Origin: an uncultured Caulobacteraceae bacterium
Lineage (GTDB): Bacteria; Pseudomonadota; Alphaproteobacteria; Caulobacterales; Aquidulcibacteraceae
Assembly (NCBI GenBank): GCA_902826145.1
Contig: CADEDT010000002.1
Coordinates: 1-64,000, forward strand
Direction of reading: 5' to 3'
Length of the DNA stretch: 64,000 nt
The notes under the pieces are model-generated. The model had not been told where the DNA came from, did not search any database, and worked only from the letters and a program-made list of their open reading frames with translations. Shown one piece after another: positions 8,926 through 17,915 of the stretch. Position 1 is the stretch's first letter; every line of letters starts with the position of its first letter. The translations under genes and the position numbers were made by a program.

Positions 8926-10071
8926 TTAGTCGGCGGCCGCATACATCGCAGGCGCGGCAAAATAGGCGTCCACAGCCTGCGCCATGGCCTCTGCCATGCG
9001 CTCGCGGGCGCGGGGGTCCGCGAGGCGTCGCTCGTCCGTAGCGTTGCTGAGGAAACCCGTCTCGATCAGCACGGCCGGCACGTCCGGGGCCAGCAAAACG
9101 AAGAACCCAGCGCTGCGGTGGGTATTGCGCACCAGCGGGGCAACTTGGGCCAGCTTTGGGATAACTACTTGCGCAAACTGCGCGGAGCGGTTGGTGGTTT
9201 CGCGCTGAGCGAGGTCGACCAGGATATCGCGGGCCAGCGACTCCCGGGTGTCGCCCAGATCCAGATTCCAGTTCTGCGACGCCATCATGTTCTGCGCGCG
9301 GTTCGCGCCGCTATCCGACAGCGTGTAGACGGACGCGCCCGTCGTCTCACGATTGGGGCTCGCATCGGCGTGCACGGAGATGAACAGGTCAGCATGCTGA
9401 TCGCGCGCAAACCGCACGCGGTTTTCGAGTTCGACGAACGTGTCCGTGTCGCGCGTCAGCGCCACATCGTAGCCGCGCGGCCGCAGTGCATCGCGCAACA
9501 TCAGCGCACTATGCAGCACAACGTCTTTCTCACGCGTACCGGCGACACCGATCGCACCAGGGTCGCGCCCACCGTGGCCAGCGTCGATAACGATCTTGCG
9601 GCGTCCTTGCTGACGGCGTGGTTGTTCAACCGGCGTAGGCGTAGGTGCAAACGGCGCGTTAGCGGCGATATCAAAACTGATCGCCGCGTTGCGGCGGCCG
9701 CCGAGTTCTTGGCGCACGATGCTCGCCGGCGCCTCAAGATCGAGCACCACGCGCGACACGCCATTGGCCTGCGGCGCATAGCGGAAACGGCGCACCACGC
9801 CCGCGCCCGGCCCTTGGCCGCTTGCGCCACCCGGCAGCGCGAACTGGGCATTGGCGACATCGATCACGAAACGCGACGGTTCGCTCAGGAAGAACGTCCG
9901 CGCCTGCGCCGGGCGGTCGAGCGCCAGCGTCACGCGGCAGGCCGCGCCCGCGTCCTGCACGAGGACGCCACGGATCGCCGATGGCGGGTCCGCGAAGGCG
10001 CGCCCGGTCATCGCCGCGCTGCCAATGGCAGCCGCGCCGAAGAAGGCGAAGGAGCGACGAGTAACGTCCAT
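8926..10071 (-). CDS. amiC: Tat-exported N-acetylmuramoyl-L-alanine amidase with AMIN domain
   Basis: The 381-residue protein starts with a twin-arginine signal (TRRSFAFFG, cleavage near AFA at residue 27). An AMIN domain (about 30-135) for septal envelope targeting is followed by an Amidase_3 catalytic domain (about 158-375). The zinc ligands are visible as His166 (DAGHGG), Glu181 (REKDVV) and His234 (SVHAD), and the catalytic Glu337 lies in IETGFLSN. It splits septal peptidoglycan during daughter-cell separation. Such amidases need LytM-type activators, and the degenerate NlpD-like protein at 21067-22056 is a candidate partner. It lies upstream of PBP1A on the same strand. Confidence 0.95.
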   Translation of the reverse strand: MDVTRRSFAFFGAAAIGSAAMTGRAFADPPSAIRGVLVQDAGAACRVTLALDRPAQARTFFLSEPSRFVIDVANAQFALPGGASGQGPGAGVVRRFRYAPQANGVSRVVLDLEAPASIVRQELGGRRNAAISFDIAANAPFAPTPTPVEQPRRQQGRRKIVIDAGHGGRDPGAIGVAGTREKDVVLHSALMLRDALRPRGYDVALTRDTDTFVELENRVRFARDQHADLFISVHADASPNRETTGASVYTLSDSGANRAQNMMASQNWNLDLGDTRESLARDILVDLAQRETTNRSAQFAQVVIPKLAQVAPLVRNTHRSAGFFVLLAPDVPAVLIETGFLSNATDERRLADPRARERMAEAMAQAVDAYFAAPAMYAAAD

Positions 10072-10230
10072 GAAGATCGGGAAAATACCCGAACCCGCTT
10101 GCTATCGAGTTGAAAAGGAAGGTGAACCGGACACTAACCACAGTCGAAATGCAGTTGGTTGACGCAGGCTTTACTACCGCCCGTCGCAGCATGACTTGAG
10201 TGAATTCCAACGCCGTGTTCACTCTGCGGT

Positions 10231-11502
10231 ATGCGCGCCTGGATTGCCGCCGCCTACTTGGTTCTTTGCCCAGCCTCCGCGCTGGCGCAGGACTACCGCC
10301 TGCAATCCGCCGCCGTGACCGAGCTCCAAGGCATGTGCAACCGGGACCGCGGCCAGCTGTGGGGCGCCTCGCTCTGCGGTCCATTGATCATCGTCGACGG
10401 CCAAACGCGCCAAGCTTACGCCACCCAGCGCGACGGCCTCGGCCTGTTCACGCTCACCGCCAATGGCGGCTGGGTTGGCACGCTGCCGCAAGGCGTGCCT
10501 GTCGCGAACACCACGGTCGATTGGGGAGGCGTGCGCTGGATCATGGTTGTCGGTCCGTTACCGGAGGACGCCGAAGCGCGACGCGTGCTGATCGCGCACG
10601 AGGCGTGGCACCGCATTCAAGCGTCGATCAATCTGCCTATGGGCAACGTCAACGCCGCGCACCTTGAGACGGAGCGCGGCCGCTATCTCATGCGTCTCGA
10701 GCTACGCGCACTTTCCACCGCGCTGCTCTCCAATGGCCGCTCACGGCAGACGGCGCTCCGCGACGCACTCGCGTTTCGGCTCGCACGCCATGCGGCCTTC
10801 CCGGACGCCGCAAGCCAAGAAGCAACACTCGACCGCAATGAAGGCCTCGCGTCGTACACGGGCGTGAAGCTCGGCGCCGGCGACGACGCCAACCTGTTCG
10901 CCGCCCGCACGCTCGAGGCGCACGACAGGCACGAAGCGTTCGCGCGCGCCTACGCCTATGCCAGCGGCCCCGCCTACGGTCTGCTGCTCGACGACTACCA
11001 ACCGGACTGGCGGCGGGACCTTGGCGGCCATCCCCCCGCAGACCTTCTAGTTTCGCGCGTACGTGCACAGGCGCTGTCCGCGCGCAATCTGCAGCGACGG
11101 GCCGAGCGCTACGGCGGCCCCCAAATTGCCTCCGAGGAGCGCGCCCGGGCCGAAGCCCAGCGCCAAGTGATCGCCAACTTCCGGGCGCGCTTTACAACCG
11201 GGCCGCGTATCGAGCTTCCTCTTGAGCAGATGCAGTTTGAGTTCGACCCGGATCGGGTCACGCCCGTCGACGGCCTGGGCAACATCTATCAGGCCTTGGT
11301 GCTCCGCGATCGCTGGGGCGAGATCCGCGCTAACGAAGGCGCGCTCATCGCGCCGGACTTCAGCCGCTTGGTGGCGTCCAACCCAGCCCCAGGCGGACTG
11401 TCTGGCCCCGGCTGGACCCTACAGCTGGCCCCCGGCTACGAGATGGCAGCGGACGGCGCCGGCGTCCTTCGGCCAGAACTTATCCCGCCACCGTCCCGTT
11501 AG
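10231..11502 (+). CDS. Secreted protein with HExxH metallopeptidase-like motif
   Basis: The 423-residue protein has a signal peptide (MRAWIAAAYLVLCPASALAQ). At residues 123-127 it has HEAWH inside a hydrophobic helix (RRVLIAHEAWHRIQ), the zinc-binding HExxH pattern. Glu204 (RNEGLASYTG) is a plausible third ligand as in gluzincins, and a further acidic helix lies at LETERGRYL (145-153). I do not recognise the family. Several glutamates and a C-terminal beta-rich region would suit an exported zinc peptidase or a peptidase relative. It reads toward rne, divergent from the amidase across a 159-bp gap. Confidence 0.7.
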   Translation: MRAWIAAAYLVLCPASALAQDYRLQSAAVTELQGMCNRDRGQLWGASLCGPLIIVDGQTRQAYATQRDGLGLFTLTANGGWVGTLPQGVPVANTTVDWGGVRWIMVVGPLPEDAEARRVLIAHEAWHRIQASINLPMGNVNAAHLETERGRYLMRLELRALSTALLSNGRSRQTALRDALAFRLARHAAFPDAASQEATLDRNEGLASYTGVKLGAGDDANLFAARTLEAHDRHEAFARAYAYASGPAYGLLLDDYQPDWRRDLGGHPPADLLVSRVRAQALSARNLQRRAERYGGPQIASEERARAEAQRQVIANFRARFTTGPRIELPLEQMQFEFDPDRVTPVDGLGNIYQALVLRDRWGEIRANEGALIAPDFSRLVASNPAPGGLSGPGWTLQLAPGYEMAADGAGVLRPELIPPPSR

Positions 11503-11894
11503 GCGGCCTCAGACCCTTCCCCCGCCTTACCAAATCATGCATATGTGTCAGCCATCGCCGCAGGCGCCAGACGGGAGTTATCCCCAGGCGCCCGGCGCGC
11601 TCCCGCCCTGCGGATCGGCGAAACCAGGCCCTGCGGCGCTGCTCTATGCGCCCGCGTTCGGACCTCGGAAGCCCATGCCCCCGGCCGGAAGCGTAAGCGC
11701 CGTCCCTTCAGACGGCGTCAACTGGAGCCCACTTATGATCCGTTCAGCGATCGATCTTAGCGCCGGAGGCCCCAAGGGCCGAGGCCGCGATCGCGCAGGA
11801 TCACCACTCATGACTTTGCGTCGCCTCGCCGCCTCCGCCCCGGCTCGTTCCGGAAGCCTGGAGGCCCGTGCGCGCGGCGCCTACGGAGCCCTTA
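11503..11894 (+). other. Long leader region upstream of RNase E
   Basis: There is no convincing gene in these 392 nt. They include a perfect 7-bp hairpin with a 6-nt loop (CGCCGTC at 11698-11704 pairing with GACGGCG at 11711-11717) and GC-rich inverted elements around 11762-11790. RNase E controls its own mRNA through a structured leader in enterobacteria, so this could be a similar control region. That is inference. Confidence 0.45.
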
Positions 11895-14183
11895 ATGGCC
11901 AAGAAAATGTTGATCGACGCCGCCCACCCGGAAGAAACCCGGGTTGCGGTGCTCGACGTCAAGACAGTTGAAGATTTCGATTTCGAGGTAGCGAGCAGAA
12001 AACAACTCAGAGGCAATATCTATCTCGCCAAGGTGACGCGCGTAGAGCCGTCGCTGCAGGCTGCCTTCGTTGAGTATGGCGGCAATCGCCACGGCTTCCT
12101 CGCCTTCTCGGAAATCCATCCCGACTATTACGCGATCCCGCACGCCGATCAGGAATCGATCAAGGCGGAACTCGCCGAGGCTGAAGCCGAAGCCGAGAAG
12201 GCCGAGGAAGACGACGACGCGCTCGACGAGCGCCGCCGCCGCATCCTGACGCGCCGCTACAAGATCCAAGAAGTCATCCGCCGCCGCCAGATCATGCTGG
12301 TGCAGGTGGTAAAGGAAGAGCGCGGCAACAAAGGCGCTGCGCTCACGACCTACCTCTCGCTGGCCGGCCGCTATTGCGTGCTGATGCCGAATACCGGCCG
12401 TGGCGGCGGCATCTCGCGCAAGATCACGCAAGCGACGGATCGCAAGCGCCTGAAAAAGATCGCCACCGATCTTGAAGTGCCGCAGGGCCAGGGACTCATC
12501 ATCCGCACGGCAGGCGCCAAGCGCACCAAAACCGAGATCAAGCGCGACTACGAATATCTCTCGCGCGCTTGGGAAACGATCCGCGACGAAACCATGAAGT
12601 CCGTGGCGCCGGCGCTCATCTACGAGGAAAGCTCGCTGGTGAAGCGCGCGATCCGCGATCTCTACGACAAAGACGTCGATGAAATTCATGTCGACGGCGA
12701 AGGCGCCTACAAGGAAGCCAAGGACTTCGTCCGCATGCTCATGCCTTCCCACGCCAAGCGCGTGCACTTGTGGAAGGACACAACGCCGATCTTCGCCAAG
12801 CACGGCGTCGAAAAGCAGCTGGACTCGATCTATTCGCCGATCGTGACGCTGAAGTCCGGCGGCTACATCGTCATCAACCAGGCCGAAGCGCTCGTCGCCA
12901 TTGACGTGAACTCCGGCCGCGCCACGCGCGAACGCAACATCGAGCAAACCGCGTTCAAGACAAATCTGGAAGCCGCTGACGAAGCAGCGCGGCAGATGCG
13001 CCTGCGCGATCTCGCCGGCCTCATCGTTATCGACTTCATCGACATGGAAGAGTCGAAGAACGATCGCGTCGTCGAAAAGCGGATGAAGGATAATCTCCGC
13101 TTCGATCGCGCCCGTGTGCAAATGGGCAAGATCAGCGGCTTCGGTCTGCTTGAACTCTCCCGCCAGCGCCGCCGCACCGGCGTGCTGGAGGGCACCAGCC
13201 ACGTTTGCGAACATTGCCAAGGCTCAGGACGGGTACGCTCCGTCGAAAGCGCCTCGCTCGCACTGCTGCGTGCTCTCGATGAAGCTGCCGCCAAGAAAAA
13301 GAACCGTCTGATTGAGGCGCGCACGGCGTCCGATACGGCGATCTATCTCCTCAACGAAAAGCGCGATGCGCTGGCGACCATCGAAGAGAACAACAACGTC
13401 CGCGTCCGCATCGGCGCGTCGCCCGCAATGCACTCGGGCGACTTCGAACTCATTGTGCTCGACGGCGGCCTCGAAGACGAAGCCGAGGAGCAAGAAGTCG
13501 AAGCAGCGCCTGCGCGCGGTCGCAGCAAACAGCAGCAACGCCGCGACATCGAGATCGAAGCTGAAGAGGCCGATGCGCGCGCCGCCGCTGCCGAGGACGA
13601 GGGCGAAGACGAGGAAGCTGACGCGGAAGCCGCGCCGAGCATCGCCGCCAGTGGCGACGCGGAAGGCGACGACCGCAAACGCCGCCGCCGTCGTGGCCGC
13701 CGTGGCGGCAAGCGCCGCCATGGCGATGAGATCGAAGCGCGTAGCGACGAAGAAGCCGAAACGCCGAAGCCTGCCGCTGCTCGCGAAGAACGCGGCGGAC
13801 GTAACGGGCGCCGCCGTCGCCGCGGCCGTGGTCGTGGCCGCCGCGTCTACGAGGTCGATGGTGGCGAATGGCTCGATTTCGTCAGCGCGGATCTGAAGCA
13901 CCTGACCCCGCGTCCGGAGCGACCGCACCGCAATGGCGACGCTCGCCGCCAAGAAGCGCCAGCGCGCGCCGAGATCGAGGAAATCGCGCCTGCGCCGCAC
14001 GAGGCGGAGATTATCACGCATCCCGCAGCCGAGCCCGTGACGGAAACCTACCGCGAGGCAATCGCCGCCGTCGCTGAGGCGCCGGCGCCGGAACCCGTCG
14101 CTGAGCAACCGAACTACGAACCGGACCAAGAGCGGCGCGACAAGTTCTTCTCACGCCTCTCCCGCTGGTCGAAAAAGAACTGA
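11895..14183 (+). CDS. rne: Ribonuclease E/G family endoribonuclease (RNase E)
   Basis: The 762-residue protein has an S1 domain with a large acidic coiled insertion (ELAEAEAEAEKAEEDDD), as in other alphaproteobacterial RNase E. The DNase I-like catalytic core has its two metal aspartates in VAIDVNSG and VIDFIDME, and the zinc-link cysteines are in CEHCQGSG. The C-terminal third is disordered, with acidic stretches and Arg-rich clusters (RKRRRRRGRRGG and RNGRRRRRGRGRGRR) that act as an RNA-binding and degradosome scaffold. The start is the ATG at 11895 (GGAG 6 nt upstream), giving MAKKMLIDA; the frame is open further upstream but without a family match. Confidence 0.96.
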   Translation: MAKKMLIDAAHPEETRVAVLDVKTVEDFDFEVASRKQLRGNIYLAKVTRVEPSLQAAFVEYGGNRHGFLAFSEIHPDYYAIPHADQESIKAELAEAEAEAEKAEEDDDALDERRRRILTRRYKIQEVIRRRQIMLVQVVKEERGNKGAALTTYLSLAGRYCVLMPNTGRGGGISRKITQATDRKRLKKIATDLEVPQGQGLIIRTAGAKRTKTEIKRDYEYLSRAWETIRDETMKSVAPALIYEESSLVKRAIRDLYDKDVDEIHVDGEGAYKEAKDFVRMLMPSHAKRVHLWKDTTPIFAKHGVEKQLDSIYSPIVTLKSGGYIVINQAEALVAIDVNSGRATRERNIEQTAFKTNLEAADEAARQMRLRDLAGLIVIDFIDMEESKNDRVVEKRMKDNLRFDRARVQMGKISGFGLLELSRQRRRTGVLEGTSHVCEHCQGSGRVRSVESASLALLRALDEAAAKKKNRLIEARTASDTAIYLLNEKRDALATIEENNNVRVRIGASPAMHSGDFELIVLDGGLEDEAEEQEVEAAPARGRSKQQQRRDIEIEAEEADARAAAAEDEGEDEEADAEAAPSIAASGDAEGDDRKRRRRRGRRGGKRRHGDEIEARSDEEAETPKPAAAREERGGRNGRRRRRGRGRGRRVYEVDGGEWLDFVSADLKHLTPRPERPHRNGDARRQEAPARAEIEEIAPAPHEAEIITHPAAEPVTETYREAIAAVAEAPAPEPVAEQPNYEPDQERRDKFFSRLSRWSKKN

Positions 14184-14208
14184 CGAACTGCTAAGGCGTA
14201 AGGCCTTG

Positions 14209-14250
14209 TTCCCGCCCCAAACCGGCGCTTCAACCGGTCTGGGGCGGGAA
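14209..14250 (+). terminator. Strong hairpin between rne and the M48 protease gene
   Basis: TTCCCGCCCC (14209-14218) pairs with GGGGCGGGAA (14241-14250), with an inner ACCGG/CCGGT stem. There is no T tract, so it may be an mRNA stabiliser or attenuator rather than a classical terminator. Confidence 0.55.
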
Positions 14251-14269
14251 GCGGAATCAAGGAGCGGGC

Positions 14270-15652
14270 ATGGCCGCGTCTCTTCTCTCAACGCTTGGCC
14301 GCAGCGCAGTAGGCGCGGTGGCCGCCTTAAGCGCGCTGGCATTGATGGCGGGCCAGCAAGCCTCAGCCCAATCGCTGATCCGCGATGCCGAGATCGAAGA
14401 CACGTTGCGCGTCTACACCAACCCGCTGCTCGAAGCTGGCGGTCTGCGTCCTGACGACGTGCACCTCTACATCGTCAACGAAGACAGCGTGAACGCTTTC
14501 GTTGCGCGCGGGCAGAACATCTTCGTCCACACCGGCCTCATCATGCGCGCCGACACGCCGAACGAAGTTATCGGCGTGCTCGCGCACGAAACTGGCCACA
14601 TCGTCGGCGGCCACCTTTCGCGCTCGCGCGAGGCCGCGAACACAGCGGTCGGTCCGATGCTCATCTCGATCGGCCTCGGCGTGCTGGCGATCGCGGCCGG
14701 CGCGCCAGACGCCGGCGCCGCGCTTATTGCAGGTTCGCAGGCGTTCGGCATGGCGAGCTTCGTACAGTTCACGCAAGCGCAAGAAAGCGCCGCTGACCAG
14801 TTCGGCATGGAGGCGCTCGAAGCGACGGGTCAATCCGGTCGCGGCCTGATCACCTTCTTCAACGCGCAGATTCGTCCATATGAATTCATGGCCCGGCGCG
14901 CGCCGCCGTGGATGATGACCCACCCATTCACCTCCGATCGTGTTGAGGCTCTACGCCAACGCGTCGAAGCCGCCTCGCATCGCGAGGCGGTCGATACGCC
15001 AGACAACATCCGCCGCTTCCAATTCATGCAGGCGAAGCTCATCGGCTTCATTCGTTCAGAAGGTCAGGTGCTGGCGCGATATCCGCTGCGCGATACATCC
15101 GCGCCCGCGCGTTACGCGCGGGCGATCGCGTACTATCGCGTCTCAAAATTTGATCAAGCGCGCGGGGAACTTGAAGCGCTTATGGCCGCTGAGCCCCGCA
15201 ACGCATACTTCCAAGAATTGATGGGCCAGGTTCTTTTCGAGAACGGCCGCGCCGCGGAATCCGTCGCGTACTATCGTCGCTCTCTTGAATACGCCCCCGG
15301 TCAGCCGCTGTTGCAGGTAAACCTCGCGCGTGCGCTCACCACCGCGGAAGGCCGGGTCGGCTCCGAAGAGGCGCTTCGGCTACTGCGCGATGTCGTCCGG
15401 AAAGAACCAGACAACGGGTTCGCCTGGCGTGAAATTGCGTCGGCCCGCTATGAGCGTGGCGAAGAGTCTTTGGCCCAGCTGGCGTCGGCCGAAGCGAGCT
15501 TCTCAATCGGCGACTACAACAGTGCTCTGAGTTTCGCGGAGCGTGCGCGCCGGACCTTGCCACGCAACACGACGGACTATCAGCGCGCCTCCGACATTGT
15601 GAACTTCGCCGGCAACGAGGTCCGCGAGCGGGCTGAGCGCCGCCGCAGCTAA
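14270..15652 (+). CDS. Periplasmic M48 metalloprotease with C-terminal TPR repeats (BepA-like)
   Basis: The 460-residue protein has a signal peptide ending near ASA at residue 33. The M48 catalytic domain has HETGH at residues 106-110, with the downstream acidic ligand in the AQESAADQFG helix. TPR-like helical repeats follow from about residue 270 to the end. This architecture matches BepA/YfgC, which acts as protease and chaperone for outer-membrane protein assembly, notably LptD. A good ribosome site (AAGGAG) precedes the ATG. It is followed after 37 nt by a DsbA-like gene, so the two may form an envelope quality-control pair. Confidence 0.9.
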   Translation: MAASLLSTLGRSAVGAVAALSALALMAGQQASAQSLIRDAEIEDTLRVYTNPLLEAGGLRPDDVHLYIVNEDSVNAFVARGQNIFVHTGLIMRADTPNEVIGVLAHETGHIVGGHLSRSREAANTAVGPMLISIGLGVLAIAAGAPDAGAALIAGSQAFGMASFVQFTQAQESAADQFGMEALEATGQSGRGLITFFNAQIRPYEFMARRAPPWMMTHPFTSDRVEALRQRVEAASHREAVDTPDNIRRFQFMQAKLIGFIRSEGQVLARYPLRDTSAPARYARAIAYYRVSKFDQARGELEALMAAEPRNAYFQELMGQVLFENGRAAESVAYYRRSLEYAPGQPLLQVNLARALTTAEGRVGSEEALRLLRDVVRKEPDNGFAWREIASARYERGEESLAQLASAEASFSIGDYNSALSFAERARRTLPRNTTDYQRASDIVNFAGNEVRERAERRRS

Positions 15653-15689
15653 ACTTGCCTGATCGCGAAAAAACGGCCATTGCAACGAG

Positions 15690-16427
15690 ATGAAGAACGC
15701 CGTGTTTTCGCGCCTTTTGGCTCTGTTCGCCCTCGTCCTGATGGCTGCGCCGGCTTCGGCGCAAACGTTCAACGCTCAGGAGCAGGCGGAAATTCGCGCT
15801 GTGGTCCGCGAATATCTGGTGCGGAATCCCGATGTTCTGCGCGAAGCGCTCGATGCGCTCGAAACCCGCGTGAGCGCCGAACGCTGGCAAGAAATCAAAA
15901 GCGACCCGCGCGATTTCGCCATCGGACCCGCTGACGCGCCCGTCACCATCGTCGAGTTCTACGACTATCGTTGCGCTTACTGCCACGCCTCACTCGAATG
16001 GGTGATCGACCTCACCCGCAGCCGCCGAGATGTTCGCGTCGTCTTCAAGGAATTGCCTATTCTCAGCCAGGAATCCCACGAGGCTTCGCTAGCTGCGATC
16101 GCCGCCATGCCGCAGGGCCGCTTCCTACAATTCCACCGCGCGCTGATGAGCTTCCCGCTCAATCGCGAACTCAATTCCGTGGAGATCGATCGGATTGCAC
16201 GCCAGAGCGGCATCGACGTTGCGCGTATGCGCCGGGCGATGAGCGACCAAGCGATCGTGCAACTGCTGCAAGACAACCGTGGCCATGCTGTCGACTACAA
16301 CATCACCGGTACGCCCGGTTTCGTCATCAACGGCGAACTTATCTCGGGCTTCAACGAACCCCTGCTCAACGCCCGCATCCGTGAAGCCACACGCGAGGCC
16401 CGCGAACGCCGCACTGCTCAGCGTTAG
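15690..16427 (+). CDS. DsbA-family periplasmic thiol-disulfide oxidoreductase
   Basis: The 245-residue protein has a signal peptide (cleavage near ASA-QTF at 24). A short helical N-terminal region (about 30-70) resembles the ScsC/Com1 group, and a thioredoxin fold follows with Cys95-Ala-Tyr-Cys98 and a cis-Pro loop in GTPGFVING. It should form or isomerize disulfides in exported proteins. The N-terminal helical element could mediate oligomerization, as in isomerase-type members. It overlaps the convergent squalene synthase-like gene by 4 nt at the stop codons. Confidence 0.9.
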   Translation: MKNAVFSRLLALFALVLMAAPASAQTFNAQEQAEIRAVVREYLVRNPDVLREALDALETRVSAERWQEIKSDPRDFAIGPADAPVTIVEFYDYRCAYCHASLEWVIDLTRSRRDVRVVFKELPILSQESHEASLAAIAAMPQGRFLQFHRALMSFPLNRELNSVEIDRIARQSGIDVARMRRAMSDQAIVQLLQDNRGHAVDYNITGTPGFVINGELISGFNEPLLNARIREATREARERRTAQR

Positions 16428-17170
16428 AGCGCACCCGTAGCAGAGGCCGCCACAGTCCGAGCCTGCCGCAACAACAATGGATAGTCGATTCGACCGGCCA
16501 CCATCCTGCGGAGGTATCCGGGCGTGAGCGCGAGATAACCGATCGCAGGGAACACCTCCGAAGGAAGCCCGCTCGCGAGCCTTCGCGCTTCCGCATGATA
16601 GCCGCGTGCGCGCTTTAGCATCTCTTCGCGCGTCGCGCCGGTTGGCAAAGTTGAGCGCCCGCGTCCCTTCCAATGCTCGGCTGCGCGCAACAGCCCGGTG
16701 TAGCCCCACGCACGCCCCGCCGCCGTAACGAACGCCTCTGGCGCCCCTCGCGGCGCGCCGCATTGTTCTATGCAAACTTCCAGCAGAACGCCCGCAGTGT
16801 CATCCACGTACGCGTCGAGATCGTCCCACGACGCGAACGGCTGCGGCTCAAAATCCTTGTGGCGCGCTCCGATCAGCGCCTGCAGCAGCTTTGCGTGTAG
16901 TGGATCCTTGATTTTGCGTCCCAGCTCGGAAAGCGCCGGCTGCTGACGCGGCGTTGCGCCATCCGCGACTTCTTCCAACCCTTCACGCCACCATTCCAAC
17001 CTGATCGCACCAAGCCCCGGCTCGCTCACGCTCTCCGCCGTGCGCGCGATCTCGTAATTCAAAGCATAGAGCGCAATCAGCCGCGCCCGCACCTGCTCAG
17101 GCGCAAAGCGCGATGCCAGCCAACGATCTTCGTCAACGCGGCGCACCAATTGGTCGAGTTCATCGGCCAT
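16424..17170 (-). CDS. Squalene/phytoene synthase-like protein, probably non-catalytic (NDUFAF6-like)
   Basis: The 248-residue protein has the all-helical squalene/phytoene synthase fold, recognisable from RLIALYALNYEIARTAESV and IRLEWWREGLEEV. The first Asp-rich motif (DxxxD) that binds the prenyl diphosphate is replaced (NYEIARTAE) and the second is weak (YVDDTAG). This is the pattern of the NDUFAF6-type complex I assembly factors rather than carotenoid or hopanoid enzymes. In many alphaproteobacteria such a gene lies close to secDF, as here. An assembly-factor role is inference; a terpenoid role is not excluded. Confidence 0.8.
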   Translation of the reverse strand: MADELDQLVRRVDEDRWLASRFAPEQVRARLIALYALNYEIARTAESVSEPGLGAIRLEWWREGLEEVADGATPRQQPALSELGRKIKDPLHAKLLQALIGARHKDFEPQPFASWDDLDAYVDDTAGVLLEVCIEQCGAPRGAPEAFVTAAGRAWGYTGLLRAAEHWKGRGRSTLPTGATREEMLKRARGYHAEARRLASGLPSEVFPAIGYLALTPGYLRRMVAGRIDYPLLLRQARTVAASATGAL

Positions 17171-17186
17171 CGGCGCGTTCTAATGC

Positions 17187-17216
17187 AAAACGCCCGCGCT
17201 GTAACAGCGCGGGCGT
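17187..17216 (-). terminator. Rho-independent terminator on the reverse strand
   Basis: CGCCCGCGCT (17191-17200) pairs with AGCGCGGGCG (17206-17215) around a 5-nt loop, followed on the reverse strand by TTTTG. It ends transcription of the gene at 17239-17868, just before the squalene synthase-like gene. Confidence 0.88.
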
Positions 17217-17238
17217 CGTTGCAGGTTTTCCGGTTCGG

Positions 17239-17868
17239 TCAGAACAGCGTGCTGGCGCCCGTCATCGCCACCAGCATCGGCGCTGAGAGGAAGGTGTTGG
17301 TGCGCGAGAACAGCATTGCCGTCTTGCCGGCTGCCGCTTTGGCGGCGGCATCCAATGTCGGATACTTGTTGTCGATGTTCAGCGCCTTTTGTTGGTTCGG
17401 CCAGATGATGAACCAGACGTTGAACCACATGATGATGGCCAGCCACATGCCGATGCCGATCAAGATGTGCTTCGGCACGGCAAAGCTTGGATCGTCCAGC
17501 GCGCCGAACGTCAGTGCTTGCAGCAAGTAGTTTTGATTCCATGCGAGTAGCAGGCCAGTGATCAACGTCAACATCGCGCCCCAACGGAACCAATAGAGCG
17601 CCGCCGGCGCGATCACCTTCGTCACCGCAGGCTTCTGCTCATCCGGCACCTTCGGCATGTTGGGGATCTGCGTGAAATTGAAATAGTAGAGATGGCCGAT
17701 CCACATGATGCCGACGAGCACATGTCCCCAACGCAGCGCCGCTTCCCAGAAGGCGGCGTCGCCGAACGAATACCCCGCCACGCCCATCGCGAAGTAGATT
17801 AGAAACAGCGCCGCCACCGCAAGCGCGGTCCACGCGACGTAACGCAAATTGCTCAGAAACCAGGCCAT
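17239..17868 (-). CDS. Urate hydroxylase PuuD N-terminal domain-like membrane protein
   Basis: The 209-residue multi-helix membrane protein has segments such as LRWGHVLVGIMWIGHLYYFNF and WLAIIMWFNVWFIIWPNQQK that match the membrane domain of PuuD urate hydroxylases. Full PuuD carries an additional C-terminal cytochrome c domain with a CxxCH haem site; this protein ends without one, so it is a stand-alone membrane domain. The conserved histidines could bind haem. No purine-catabolism gene is nearby, and its neighbours are secDF. A urate role is therefore doubtful. Confidence 0.75.
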   Translation of the reverse strand: MAWFLSNLRYVAWTALAVAALFLIYFAMGVAGYSFGDAAFWEAALRWGHVLVGIMWIGHLYYFNFTQIPNMPKVPDEQKPAVTKVIAPAALYWFRWGAMLTLITGLLLAWNQNYLLQALTFGALDDPSFAVPKHILIGIGMWLAIIMWFNVWFIIWPNQQKALNIDNKYPTLDAAAKAAAGKTAMLFSRTNTFLSAPMLVAMTGASTLF

Positions 17869-17915
17869 AACCTCTCCTCCAGCCCGCGCACGAGGAGAGG
17901 TGTTGCCCCTCGCCC

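Noticed and set aside
11735-11894. A short coding leader peptide before rne
   Set aside because: A short frame begins at ATG 11735 but lacks a ribosome site and runs out of frame into the rne start without coding signature.
11892-13220. 442-residue reading frame on the reverse strand inside rne
   Set aside because: It mirrors the strongly conserved RNase E gene; long opposite-strand frames are expected in high-GC DNA, and its translation shows no recognisable domain.
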